From Reinekea forsetii (lineage in GTDB: Bacteria > Pseudomonadota > Gammaproteobacteria > Pseudomonadales > Natronospirillaceae): a stretch of 64,000 bases of DNA. The notes below the pieces were generated by a model, which was given only the letters and a program-made list of their open reading frames with translations, searched no databases and was not told where the DNA came from. The translations under genes and the position numbers were made by a program. The stretch is from NCBI RefSeq assembly GCF_002795845.1, contig NZ_CP011797.1, forward strand, positions 1,387,501-1,451,500, read 5' to 3'. Shown here piece after piece: positions 10,840 through 19,325 of this stretch. How positions within the stretch are numbered: position 1 is the first letter of the stretch; each line of letters begins with the position of its first letter.

Positions 10840-11145
10840 ATGGCATATGAACGCATAATGGGTCTGGACGTGATCGATGACCAAGGCTATAAGGCCTATC
10901 GAGCGGCCATGATGCCGATCTTACAGTCCTTTGGAGGGGCCTTTGGTTTCGATTTTCGGGTGTCGGAAGTCTTGCTGTCCAAAACCGAGGATAAAATTAA
11001 TCGCCTGTTTACGATTGCTTTCCCAAGTCAAAAACATATGGACGATTTTTTCACAGACCCAGAGTATCTCGCGGTCAAAGCAAAATATTTTGATGTATCC
11101 GTTAACAGCAAAACGATAATATCCACCCATGAGACCAATCCATAA
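10840..11145 (+). CDS. DUF1330-like small protein
   Basis: The product has 101 residues and looks like a single ferredoxin-like alpha/beta domain of the DUF1330/ABM superfamily. The diagnostic stretch is the C-terminal FFTDPEYLAVKAKYFD, which matches the family's helix after an AFPS strand. The biochemical role is unknown; related proteins often dimerise and may bind small ligands. AAGGA lies upstream of the ATG. It is followed by a YdeI-like gene after 26 bases, so the two may be cotranscribed. Confidence 0.65.
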   Translation: MAYERIMGLDVIDDQGYKAYRAAMMPILQSFGGAFGFDFRVSEVLLSKTEDKINRLFTIAFPSQKHMDDFFTDPEYLAVKAKYFDVSVNSKTIISTHETNP

Positions 11146-11171
11146 CAGCCTATTCGACAGGTTTATTCGCA

Positions 11172-11723
11172 ATGACCCAAATCGACACCCGATCTCAGTT
11201 CACCGCCAAGCTCATGCGGCCAGCGCAACCAACAGGCGAGTTACCCTGGGCTTTTGTGATTTTGCCCAAGAGCGCGAGCAATAAACTGCCCCGGCGCGGC
11301 CGGACGACCGTTGAAGGTATCCTCAACGCTCAACCTTTTCAGGCGATGCTCGAGCCGGATGGCCAGTTGAGTCATTGGTTGCGACTCAGTCAGGCCTTGC
11401 TTAGCGCGACCGGTTTGCAAAGCGGTGATATGGTGACACTGGACATCTGGGCCATTGAGCAAGAACCAGAACCCGACGCGCCATCAGACTTGCGAGAGGC
11501 GCTTGCCGCAGCACCTGAGGCGCGAACCATTTGGGAAGAGACAACGGTGCTTGCTCGGTTAGACTGGATTCATTGGGTCTGTTCTGCCAAACAGGCCAAA
11601 ACGCGCGCCAAGCGGATCAAGGATGCCTGTTCCATGCTTGCTTCTGGAAAGCGACGCGTATGCTGTTTTGATCCTTCTGGGTTCTATAGTAAAGCGCTTA
11701 GCGCGCCCAAAAGCGTCGTCTGA
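11172..11723 (+). CDS. YdeI/OmdA-like protein with DUF1905 domain
   Basis: The protein has 183 residues in two parts. Residues 8-95 match DUF1905 (FTAKL, W-FVILPKSAS, GRTTVEGILNAQPFQAML, LQSGDMVTLDI). Residues 100-165 match the bacteriocin-protection/OmdA domain, including DLREAL, the WIHWVCSAKQAKTRAKRI helix and the terminal GKRRVCCFDPSGF. Proteins of this pairing are widespread, and their molecular function is not established. No signal peptide is seen, so it should be cytosolic. It is possibly cotranscribed with the small DUF1330-like gene. Confidence 0.8.
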   Translation: MTQIDTRSQFTAKLMRPAQPTGELPWAFVILPKSASNKLPRRGRTTVEGILNAQPFQAMLEPDGQLSHWLRLSQALLSATGLQSGDMVTLDIWAIEQEPEPDAPSDLREALAAAPEARTIWEETTVLARLDWIHWVCSAKQAKTRAKRIKDACSMLASGKRRVCCFDPSGFYSKALSAPKSVV

Positions 11724-11797
11724 AGGGCGTCGTTAGCCGTCTCGGTTGCGCAGCAGCCCAGGCGCTACCTCCATGTTAATCTAATTTAGGGCACCTT

Positions 11798-12826
11798 ATG
11801 AAAGCAGTTTATGACAAGGCTCATTGGCAACGTCATCCCAAGACCGAATTGGACGGCGGCCAACTGGTCACGCCCTACGAAAGTCCCGAACGCGCCGAGT
11901 ATGTTAAGTCGAGCGTAACCGAGTCGGGTATTGCCCAATGGTTGGACCCGAAAGATTTTGGTTTGGCGGCCATTACCCGAACTCACGATGCCGCCTATAT
12001 TGATTTCTTAACCACCTGCTGGCAACAATGGCAGGACACCGGCAAGGCGGGTGAAGCCATTCCCGCCGTGTGGCCGGGTAGACGCATGCAGCAGGTTGTG
12101 CCCACAGACATCGATGGCCAATTGGGCTATTACAGTTTTGCGGCCGAATCGTCGATCAGTGATGGTACTTGGGAAGCCGCCTACGCCAGTTGCCAAGTCG
12201 CCCTGACCGCGGCTGAGCAGGTTGGCCACGGCGAGCATGCCTTTGGCCTGTGTCGGCCACCGGGCCATCATGCGGCCTTTGACTACTTCGGTGGTTATTG
12301 CTTTATTAATAACGCCGCCGTGTGCGCGCAGTATCTTCTCGATCAGGGCGATCAAAAAATTGCCATTTTGGACGTGGATTTCCATCACGGCAATGGCACC
12401 CAAGATATTTTCTATCGACGCGCGGATGTGCACTTTTTCAGTCTGCACGGTGATCCCTTGCTGGTGTTTCCGCACTTTAGCGGCTACGAAAATGAAATCG
12501 GTGCTGGGCCAGGTGAGGGGGCGAATCATAACTGGGTCTACGGTCCGGGTACCACCTTTGCGCAATGGCAGGTCGGTCTGAACGAAGCGCTGCAGCTTAT
12601 CCAGGCAGGCGGCTTCGATCGCTTGATTATTTCCTTAGGCGTCGACACCTTCGAGCATGATCCCATTTCCTTCTTTAAGCTTACCACGGACGACTACCTA
12701 AGCGTTGGCGCTGCCATCGCTTCGGTGCAGCTGCCGACCTTATTTTTATTGGAAGGCGGCTACGCGGTGGAAGCCATCGGGGTCAATGTTGCCAAGGTCT
12801 TGATTGGCTTTGAACAACAGCCCTAG
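11798..12826 (+). CDS. aphA: acetylpolyamine amidohydrolase (histone-deacetylase superfamily)
   Basis: The 342 residues align end to end with Mycoplana ramosa acetylpolyamine amidohydrolase (341 aa), a cytosolic zinc enzyme that removes acetyl groups from acetylputrescine and related polyamines. Active-site residues are intact: H157/H158 in RPPGHHA, zinc ligands D194 and H196 in DVDFHHGNG, zinc ligand D283 in GVDTFEHDP, and Y322 in EGGYAVE. The N-terminal KTELDGGQLVTPYESPERAE region, typical of the acetylpolyamine rather than acetoin-type branch, is present. A DadA/PuuB-like amine oxidase at 27479-28783 could use the free polyamine, but the genes are far apart. Its stop overlaps the convergent photolyase stop. 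Confidence 0.92.
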   Translation: MKAVYDKAHWQRHPKTELDGGQLVTPYESPERAEYVKSSVTESGIAQWLDPKDFGLAAITRTHDAAYIDFLTTCWQQWQDTGKAGEAIPAVWPGRRMQQVVPTDIDGQLGYYSFAAESSISDGTWEAAYASCQVALTAAEQVGHGEHAFGLCRPPGHHAAFDYFGGYCFINNAAVCAQYLLDQGDQKIAILDVDFHHGNGTQDIFYRRADVHFFSLHGDPLLVFPHFSGYENEIGAGPGEGANHNWVYGPGTTFAQWQVGLNEALQLIQAGGFDRLIISLGVDTFEHDPISFFKLTTDDYLSVGAAIASVQLPTLFLLEGGYAVEAIGVNVAKVLIGFEQQP

Positions 12827-14376
12827 AGCTGTTCTAAATTCGTCAGGCAGTCATCGGCTCGGTTCAGCAACGCCTTCTGCACCTGCGGGTCCATCTTGTC
12901 CCAGGTGCGATATGCCATGGCGGTGCGCGGGTTGTTTGAAAAGCGCTCACTGTGGCGCTGCAAAAAGTGCCAATAGAGGCTGTTAAAGGGGCAGGCCTGT
13001 TCGCTAAAACGTTCTTTGACGTCGTAATGGCAGCCTTTGCAGTAATCGCTCATCTTGTTGATATAGCTGCCACTGGCGGCATAGGGTTTGGTGGCAATCA
13101 GACCGCCGTCGGCAAACTGGCTCATGCCCCGGGTATTGGGCATTTCAACCCATTCAATCGCATCGATATAGATGCCCAAATACCAGCGTTCGACCTGATC
13201 CGGGTCGATCCCCGCGAGCATGGCAAAGTTACCGGTGACCATTAAACGCTGAATATGATGGGCATAAGCGTAATCGAGCGATTGATCAATTGCCTGCTTC
13301 ATACAGGCCATCTTGGTGTTGCCGTGCCAGAAAAATTCCGGCAGATCGCGCTTGGCTTCGAAGCTATTGAGTTTGGCATAGTCGGGCATGTTGACCCAAT
13401 AGACGGCGCGGACATACTCGCGCCATCCCAGAATCTGCCGTATAAAGCCCTCAACCTGGGCCAGGTCGATACCGCTGTTGGCCTCCTCAAAACGCGTTAA
13501 GGCGGCCTGAATCACCTGCATCGGGTGCAACATTTTACTATTGAGCGCAAAGGCAATCCGCGAATGATACAGGCTCCAGCGCGACTCGCCGTGCTCGGTC
13601 ATGGCATCTTGAAAGCGGCCGAAATTGGGCAAGCAATGCTGACAAAAGAATTCCAGCAGCTGCAAAGATTGCTGGCGATTAACCGGCCAGAGCAGATCGT
13701 CTGTGGCTCGCCCTAAGGTATCGATCTGGTGGCGTTGAATGCGTTCCAAATAGGGCCCGACCGGATTGGCAAACACCAGCGGTTGGGGAATTTGTGCAAG
13801 GTCGGCGGCCTTGAGTTTGTTGCGGTTTTCGCCATCGAAGTTCCAACGTTCACCCAGCGGCTGATCGCCGACCATGAGAATATCAAAGCGTTTGCGCAGC
13901 TTGCGATAGAACGACTCCATGCGATTGTGTTTGCCAACCTTGATATAGCTGGCCAACTCGGTCTGCTTGAGCAAGAAGTGTTCGCTGTCGCAACAGCGTA
14001 TGGGAATACCCAAGTCTAAGGCTTTCAATAGTTCGGCGAGACGATATTCATCGGGTTGCTGATAGTCAAAGTGTTCAATGCCGTGCTCCGTGCACAGGGC
14101 GGCAATCAAGCTATTGAGGTCTGCAAAGCCTGCGGTGTCGTCCAATGTCAGATGGCGAACCTGATGACCTGCCGACCGGAGCGCATTGGCAAAGCCTTCG
14201 ATGGCGGCAAAAAAGGCGCAAACCTTTTGGATGTGATGACGGACATAGGTTGCCTCTTGGTGCAGCTCGGCGATGACATAGAGCACGCCCTCATCCTGCT
14301 CTTGATACCAAGAATGATGGGCATTGAGTTGGTCACCGAGAATAAGCCGAAGGCTGTGATAGGTTTTCATGGTCAT
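12823..14376 (-). CDS. phrB: FeS-BCP / bacterial (6-4) photolyase
   Basis: The product has 517 residues and matches the FeS-BCP class of photolyases, which repair (6-4) photoproducts with FAD, a lumazine antenna and a 4Fe-4S cluster. The four cysteines that bind the cluster in Agrobacterium PhrB (350, 438, 441, 454) correspond to C358, C446, C449 and C462 here, all shifted by exactly eight. The N-terminal LRLILGDQLNAHHSW and the GWREYVRAVYW helix are typical. It is second in a two-gene minus-strand operon after cryptochrome DASH, with a 25-base gap. The stop TAG overlaps the stop of the convergent amidohydrolase gene within a CTAG. Confidence 0.93.
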   Translation of the reverse strand: MTMKTYHSLRLILGDQLNAHHSWYQEQDEGVLYVIAELHQEATYVRHHIQKVCAFFAAIEGFANALRSAGHQVRHLTLDDTAGFADLNSLIAALCTEHGIEHFDYQQPDEYRLAELLKALDLGIPIRCCDSEHFLLKQTELASYIKVGKHNRMESFYRKLRKRFDILMVGDQPLGERWNFDGENRNKLKAADLAQIPQPLVFANPVGPYLERIQRHQIDTLGRATDDLLWPVNRQQSLQLLEFFCQHCLPNFGRFQDAMTEHGESRWSLYHSRIAFALNSKMLHPMQVIQAALTRFEEANSGIDLAQVEGFIRQILGWREYVRAVYWVNMPDYAKLNSFEAKRDLPEFFWHGNTKMACMKQAIDQSLDYAYAHHIQRLMVTGNFAMLAGIDPDQVERWYLGIYIDAIEWVEMPNTRGMSQFADGGLIATKPYAASGSYINKMSDYCKGCHYDVKERFSEQACPFNSLYWHFLQRHSERFSNNPRTAMAYRTWDKMDPQVQKALLNRADDCLTNLEQL

Positions 14377-14401
14377 GGCTGCTTTTTAATAAGGAATGAA
14401 C

Positions 14402-15736
14402 TTAGATCGGCCAACCGACGGCGTCGACTGAATCTAAGGGCAGTAACGTTTGGTCGCTGGCCCAGCGTTGGACAAACTCACCGTCCGGGTCATAAATTTT
14501 AGCCTGTTTGCGCAAATCGAAGTGGCGGTGCCCGCGCGGGTCGGCACCGACCCCCGCCAGATACTGCCAATTGCCCCAGTTCGAGGCAACATCATAGTCT
14601 ATCAGCTGTTCCTCCAAATAGGCCGCACCATGACGCCAGTCTAAGCCGAGCTCATGCACAAAGCAGCTGGCCACCAATTGGCGGCCTCTATTGGACAGAT
14701 AGCCGGTGGCATTGAGGGATTTCATACAGGCGTTAATAAGGGGGTAGGGCGTATTGCCGACACACCATTTTTTGAACCGTTCTGGGTAAAAGCTGGTCGC
14801 CGGCGCGCTCTGGTTAATGCCGGCAAAGGCAAATAGGCGTTGTGAATATTTGTGGCCGTACCATTGAAAATACTCACGCCATAGCAGTTCAAAGAAAATC
14901 CAGTAGGTCGAATCATTGGCGCCGACCCGTGCTTCATATTGTTGCAGCTGCTGCAGAATACGGCGCACCGAGAGCGAGCCGTTGGCCAGCCAGGGTGAGA
15001 ATTTTGTCGAATAATCCAGGCCATCTAAGCCATTGCGCGTCTGCTTATAATCGCTTGCCAGATCCCGGGCGAAGTAACCTCTAAGATGCGCCTGTCCGGC
15101 ATGAGCTCCTCCAGTAAACAGAGGCGAGGTGTCGGTGCTGGCGGGGAAGTGTTCTTGCCAAACCGTTTGCCAGGCCAGATCGGCTACTCGCGCGGGCGCA
15201 GGCAGTGAGCTGGGCGCAGCAAGTGGCGCCGCGATCAACGTAGTGATTTTTTGCCGCTCAATCAGGCGCCGAAAACCGGAAAAACTATCGGGCAATTGGT
15301 CCAGCGCGAAGGGCAGTTGCGCCGGCTCAAACAGGGTATGGGTATGGCATTCGGTGAAGCTAAGTTGGCTGTAGCGCTTCGCCAAGGTCTGCCAAAGAGT
15401 GTTTTCATAGTGGCCGACATGGTTAGAGCGATAGAGATGGGTAATGTTATGCACGGTGATCAGTTGCGCAATGGCCTCCAGAGGAGACTCTAGGCGGACC
15501 ACCAACCTCTGACCGTAGTGGTTGAGCTGGGCGTCTAAATCTTCCAGTGACGCAAATAAAAACTCTCGCCGATGGGCTGATAGCCCGGCCGGCAGCTTCG
15601 AGCCCGGCCCGGTTACTAAGGTTTCTGCGCAGTACAGGCAGATTAGCGTGTCGACTTCAGCCGCAGCCCGCAAGAGTGCGGCGTTATCGTCTACACGAAG
15701 ATCATGGTTAAACCAAAACAGGCCGACCTTGTTCAT
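14402..15736 (-). CDS. cryptochrome DASH / photolyase
   Basis: The product has 444 residues beginning MNKVGLFWFNHDLRVDDN, the standard start of the photolyase alpha/beta antenna domain. The C-terminal helical FAD domain includes TYWIFFELLWREYFQWYGHKYS, NRGRQLVASCFVHELGLDWR and YDVASNWGNWQYLAGVG, which fit cryptochrome DASH. This class repairs cyclobutane dimers mainly in single-stranded DNA and may signal blue light. A GGAGA motif sits about 9 bases before the ATG. It lies first in the operon with the FeS-BCP photolyase. The divergent genes on the plus side (DUF3429, DUF2805) are likely partners in a light-stress regulon, which is inference from position. Confidence 0.92.
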   Translation of the reverse strand: MNKVGLFWFNHDLRVDDNAALLRAAAEVDTLICLYCAETLVTGPGSKLPAGLSAHRREFLFASLEDLDAQLNHYGQRLVVRLESPLEAIAQLITVHNITHLYRSNHVGHYENTLWQTLAKRYSQLSFTECHTHTLFEPAQLPFALDQLPDSFSGFRRLIERQKITTLIAAPLAAPSSLPAPARVADLAWQTVWQEHFPASTDTSPLFTGGAHAGQAHLRGYFARDLASDYKQTRNGLDGLDYSTKFSPWLANGSLSVRRILQQLQQYEARVGANDSTYWIFFELLWREYFQWYGHKYSQRLFAFAGINQSAPATSFYPERFKKWCVGNTPYPLINACMKSLNATGYLSNRGRQLVASCFVHELGLDWRHGAAYLEEQLIDYDVASNWGNWQYLAGVGADPRGHRHFDLRKQAKIYDPDGEFVQRWASDQTLLPLDSVDAVGWPI

Positions 15737-15894
15737 ATGCGAGTTTCTCCGCGCCAGCGCGCTGATTGAAATAAATGAGTCGGGTAATTACGCCGCAGGC
15801 CGCCATTTAGACTTATGCGCGGGTCGGGTAAAGGCATCTGAATCACCCCGCCAGCCGTATATCTGCACCAATCATCCCGATAACGAAAAACCCT

Positions 15895-16431
15895 ATGGTT
15901 GAACAAGTGCCCCCAGCCACCAAGCGATACCCTCTGACCTCACTGCTCGGCGATCTGGGTGTACTGCCCTTTGTGCTACTCGCAGGCCTAATGGTTCAGG
16001 CCGCTTTGAGTGGTTTGGGCTGGTACAGCGCGGTGCTGTTCGGACTGTCGGCGGCGCAGGGTTTTATGGCCTACAGTGCGGTCATTCTGAGTTTCTTAGC
16101 GGGCGCACTTTGGGAGCGCAGCCGGCTGGCGCAGTCGGATGGCCCGACCGGACAGGCCAGGGCGTTGATCCTGTTGAGCAACCTGGTTGCTCTAGTGGCT
16201 TGGTCTTGCTTGCTGCTGTTCTCTGTAGCGCCAAATATCATGATCCTAACCATTTGCCTGCTGGCGCTGAGTTATATCAGTTTGCTCTGGGTCGAACGGT
16301 CAAGCCAAGCATTTAGTTCTACGCGCGCCCTATTCGGCGGAAGCTATGAGTCGATGCGTTTACGCATTACCTTAATAGTGGTGAGTGGGCACCTTTTGGT
16401 CGCCGCGGTGATGGTCGCGGAGCTAGCTTAG
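15895..16431 (+). CDS. DUF3429 family membrane protein
   Basis: The product has 178 residues with about five hydrophobic helices (VLPFVLLAGLMVQAAL, AYSAVILSFLAGALWE, ILLSNLVALVAWSCLLLF, ILTICLLALSYISLLW and a final LIVVSGHLLVAAVMVAEL). The conserved FLAGALWE sequence is characteristic of DUF3429, a family of small inner-membrane proteins of unknown function. It starts 158 bases from the divergent cryptochrome DASH gene and is followed by a DUF2805 gene. I infer a link to light or oxidative stress from this neighbourhood only. No strong ribosome-binding site is visible. Confidence 0.75.
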   Translation: MVEQVPPATKRYPLTSLLGDLGVLPFVLLAGLMVQAALSGLGWYSAVLFGLSAAQGFMAYSAVILSFLAGALWERSRLAQSDGPTGQARALILLSNLVALVAWSCLLLFSVAPNIMILTICLLALSYISLLWVERSSQAFSSTRALFGGSYESMRLRITLIVVSGHLLVAAVMVAELA

Positions 16432-16498
16432 CGAGCGCGCAGCGCAGCAGTACTCGATACCCCTTACACCAGACATTATGCCAGCCAGAGGTAAGAAT

Positions 16499-16813
16499 AT
16501 GGCCAGTACCAGTACCAGTACCAGGACCAACAGTGCAACCAAGCCCCTAGCCGGCCTCGCAGATGCCGTGTTAAACGCCAGTGAGCTGTCGCGCGTGGTG
16601 GAAATGGCCTGGGAAGACCGCACCCCCTTTGAAGCCATCGAACAACTCTTCGGCCTTAACGAGTCGGCCGTTATTCGATTGATGCGCGCTCAGCTGAAGC
16701 CGCGTTCGTTTCGGCTCTGGCGCCAACGAGTCACCGGGCGTAAAACCAAGCATTTGCAACTGCGCTCGCCTGATGTGGCTCGCGCCTATTGCCCAACTCA
16801 ATACAAACGTTAA
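16499..16813 (+). CDS. DUF2805 / TIGR03643 family protein
   Basis: The start is set at the ATG at 16499 because AGAGGT lies 8 bases upstream; an earlier ATG at 16478 precedes that motif. The product is about 104 residues. After a low-complexity STSTST arm encoded by repeated AGTACC hexamers, it holds the full family signature: ELSRVVEMAWEDRTPFEAIE, QLFGLNESAVIRLMR and FRLWRQRVTGRKTKH. The first part looks like a helix-turn-helix that could bind nucleic acid. The function is unknown. It sits between DUF3429 and CIA30 genes, in the photolyase neighbourhood. Confidence 0.82.
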   Translation: MASTSTSTRTNSATKPLAGLADAVLNASELSRVVEMAWEDRTPFEAIEQLFGLNESAVIRLMRAQLKPRSFRLWRQRVTGRKTKHLQLRSPDVARAYCPTQYKR

Positions 16814-16826
16814 AAGGGTTCAGAAG

Positions 16827-17387
16827 ATGCATTATATCCGCCAATTGCTCTGGTCAAGCTGCCTGAGCCTAGGACTAATCGCCAGTAGTATGGCCGAGGA
16901 ATCGATGATGATCGACAAATTTGACGCGCAGCCGGAGCTGCGCTGGAAGTACTTCAGTGACCAGGTCATGGGCGGGGTCTCCCAAGGCCGGGCTGAGTTT
17001 GAGGCCGAGCAGGGCGCACCCGTTGTGCGTTTGAGCGGTCAGGTCAGCACCGCCAACAATGGCGGCTTTATTCAAATAAGACGCGATATCGCCAAAGGCA
17101 GCGTCGACTCAGCCACCGGTGTCTACCTAACCGTACGCGGCAATGGCCAACTCTATTACCTGCATCTGCGCACCTCGCGTAGCCTCATGCCATGGCAATA
17201 CTATCAGGCGAGCTTTCAAACCAGCGAGCAATGGCAGACCATTCAATTGCCTTTGTCGGCCTTTGAACGCTCCAGCAGCTGGCTCAGTAAATCGCCCAAG
17301 GCCTCGAGCCTGCGTAACCTAGGCATTGTCGCGTTTGGACGGGACCATATTGCCGATCTTGAAATTGCCGAGATTGGGTTTTATTGA
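16827..17387 (+). CDS. CIA30/NDUFAF1-like domain protein, exported
   Basis: The start is the ATG at 16827, 13 bases after the DUF2805 stop, giving about 186 residues. An N-terminal signal peptide (LLWSSCLSLGLIASSMAEE) predicts export to the periplasm. The rest is the CIA30 jelly-roll: YFSDQVMGGVSQGRAEFE, LYYLHLRTSRS and the ending LRNLGIVAFGRDHIADLEIAEIGFY. In eukaryotes CIA30 assists complex I assembly; bacterial exported versions have no established role and may bind carbohydrate. It is probably the last gene of the DUF3429-DUF2805-CIA30 operon. Confidence 0.82.
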   Translation: MHYIRQLLWSSCLSLGLIASSMAEESMMIDKFDAQPELRWKYFSDQVMGGVSQGRAEFEAEQGAPVVRLSGQVSTANNGGFIQIRRDIAKGSVDSATGVYLTVRGNGQLYYLHLRTSRSLMPWQYYQASFQTSEQWQTIQLPLSAFERSSSWLSKSPKASSLRNLGIVAFGRDHIADLEIAEIGFY

Positions 17388-17437
17388 CCCGCTCTCGTGC
17401 TCGTCAACGTGCCCATCGTCAATATAGTGCGTTTAGA

Positions 17438-18433
17438 TTAGCACTCGGCAGCCCGATAGCTGCCGGGTGACACGCCTTTCCACAGAGTAAAGGCGCGAAT
17501 AAAGGAATTAACCTCTTGGTAGCCGAGTAAAAATGAAATTTCGCCCAACGATAAGTGGCGCCGATTGAGATAGTGCTCCGCCAAGTCGCAGCGCAGCGTT
17601 TGCAGTACCGAGTGGTAGTTATCGGACTCGTCCGTTAGCTTTCTTTGCAAGGTTCTTTTGCTGAGTGCGAGCTTCTCCGCAACGGCTTCAATGGAACTGA
17701 CACCCGTGGGTAATAATTCCATTAACACCGCCTGAACCTTCTCAACCGCGTTGGCGCTTGTTGTCAGCTCTGTCAGTGTCTTATTCAGTGCACCGGCAAA
17801 GACATGCCACATGGGCACATTGGCCGTTAAGAAGGGCCGGGCAGCGTCCCGAGCCGAGAAACAAACTTCGACTCGATCTCCAGCGACCAGTGGGCAGCCA
17901 AAGTAAGCCTGGTAAGCGGCTAGGTCCTCCGGCAGCTCCGGCAATATAACCTTGCTGGGTACGATGAATTCTCTGGTCGCCAATCGAGCCAACTGGGTAA
18001 AGAACACCAATTCGCTCAACTGCAAAGCGCTGGGTAAGTTAGCCCCATAGCCATAGCAGCTGATGATTAAGGAAGTCTCACGGTCACCGACGCTGAGCGC
18101 CAAATTTATCGGCCCTATTAACGGTTTGTACTGTTTAATGCGGGCCAGGGCGGTATTTAAATCCGGACTGCAAATGGCGGCAAAGACCGGCGGATCAAAG
18201 GCCTCGACTGAAATAGCAGCGGCCAGCAATAACGGTACCTGTCGCTTACCTGCCGCCATTTCAATGCCATGCCAAAAGCGAAAGTATTCAATTGGCTTGA
18301 GCGTGGCATGTTCCAGGCTGAGAAGGTCGCACGGTAATTTGGCATAGGCCAACACCAGTTGACTGTCGATTTCCATATCGCGCAAGATGATTTTCCAGCC
18401 TGCAGATACCTTAAAATTACTCGCGCTCTTCAT
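17438..18433 (-). CDS. AraC family transcriptional regulator (arabinose-binding-like N-terminus)
   Basis: The product has 331 residues. The N-terminal two thirds match the ligand-binding domain seen in OruR/ArgR-like AraC proteins. The C-terminal helix-turn-helix pair is clear: SSIEAVAEKLALSKRTLQRKL followed by LSLGEISFLLGYQEVNSFIRAFTLWKGVSPGSYR. The gene starts 15 bases after the stop of the SDR gene, so the two are one operon and the regulator probably controls it. No ribosome-binding motif is obvious before the ATG at 18433; an internal ATG at 18376 is an alternative. The ligand is unknown. Confidence 0.88.
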   Translation of the reverse strand: MKSASNFKVSAGWKIILRDMEIDSQLVLAYAKLPCDLLSLEHATLKPIEYFRFWHGIEMAAGKRQVPLLLAAAISVEAFDPPVFAAICSPDLNTALARIKQYKPLIGPINLALSVGDRETSLIISCYGYGANLPSALQLSELVFFTQLARLATREFIVPSKVILPELPEDLAAYQAYFGCPLVAGDRVEVCFSARDAARPFLTANVPMWHVFAGALNKTLTELTTSANAVEKVQAVLMELLPTGVSSIEAVAEKLALSKRTLQRKLTDESDNYHSVLQTLRCDLAEHYLNRRHLSLGEISFLLGYQEVNSFIRAFTLWKGVSPGSYRAAEC

Positions 18434-18448
18434 CTAAGTTGGCCCACG

Positions 18449-19228
18449 TTAGGACGTTTTTTCCATCGCTTTGCGAGAAATTTTTAACAATATTTTTCTC
18501 GGCAACAGAGGGATAATCCAATTTAGCGCAAACTTAAGGCCGGCTTCATTGAACGCGACCAACTCACCCTGCTCCATCGCTGTATAGCCGCATTGCGCCA
18601 CCGAGCGCGCTGTTTTGGCGTTTTTAAAAATATCAACGCCTTCGAGATTTCCGGCCGAGACAAAGCCGGTTGCGACGGGGCCCGGACACAGGGCCGTGGC
18701 GGTGACATTAAACTCCGCCATTTCTTGTGCGATGGCCTGGGTAAAGGAGGTGACAAAGGCTTTGCTGGCATAATAGACCGCCTGCAGAGGGCCCGGCATA
18801 AAGGATGCCGTGGAGGAAATGTTGAGAATTTTACCCTGCCTGCGTGCCACCATGCCTTGGCTATAGTGGTGGGTCAGGTTGGTCAGAGAAATCATATTAA
18901 CTTGCATCATTTGCTGCTCGGCAAGCAGGCTGCGCTCATGAAACAGTCCATGGCCGCCAAAACCGGCATTGTTGATCAAGGTGTCGACCTGCAGCCCCAG
19001 CTTTTCGGTCTGATCGAAAATACGCTGCGCCGACTCCGGCTGCGCCAGGTCTTCTACGATCACCGTAACGCTGATGCCATGTTGCGCGCTTAACTCCTCT
19101 GCTAACGCGTTCAGTTTAGCTTCAGAGCGGGCCACCAGTATCAGGTTGCCACCCTTTTGCGCGTGAATACGCGCCAACTCCAAGCCAATACCACCGGATG
19201 CGCCCGTGATTAGTGCTGTATTTGACAT
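18449..19228 (-). CDS. classical short-chain dehydrogenase/reductase
   Basis: The product has 259 residues with the classical SDR cofactor motif GASGGIG (residues 9-15), NNAG at about 86-89, catalytic S139 and Y152-x3-K156. Family resemblance is to DltE-like acyl or ketone reductases acting in the cytosol with NADP(H); the substrate cannot be named. GGGGAG lies about 8 bases before the ATG. A 15-unit GGTT repeat tract lies 33 to 93 bases upstream of the start, within the likely promoter or leader, so copy-number change could alter expression. It forms an operon with the AraC regulator that follows. Confidence 0.9.
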   Translation of the reverse strand: MSNTALITGASGGIGLELARIHAQKGGNLILVARSEAKLNALAEELSAQHGISVTVIVEDLAQPESAQRIFDQTEKLGLQVDTLINNAGFGGHGLFHERSLLAEQQMMQVNMISLTNLTHHYSQGMVARRQGKILNISSTASFMPGPLQAVYYASKAFVTSFTQAIAQEMAEFNVTATALCPGPVATGFVSAGNLEGVDIFKNAKTARSVAQCGYTAMEQGELVAFNEAGLKFALNWIIPLLPRKILLKISRKAMEKTS

Positions 19229-19261
19229 TGTTATGCTCCCCTGAATTTGCTGTTAATGTGC

Positions 19262-19321
19262 GGTTGGTTGGTTGGTTGGTTGATTGGTTGGTTGGTTGGT
19301 TTGTTGGTTTGTTGGTTGGTT
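19262..19321. repeat. tetranucleotide microsatellite (GGTT)15, imperfect
   Basis: Fifteen consecutive four-base units: GGTT x5, GATT, GGTT x4, TGTT, GGTT, TGTT, GGTT x2. On the minus strand the tract is (AACC)n and lies just upstream of the SDR start codon. Tetranucleotide tracts of this length are prone to slipped-strand copy-number change. Frames through it encode PTNQ repeats but start nowhere credible. Confidence 0.95.
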
Positions 19322-19325
19322 GATG

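Noticed and set aside
19262-19321. Possible CRISPR-like repeat array
   Set aside because: It is a simple four-base microsatellite without spacers.
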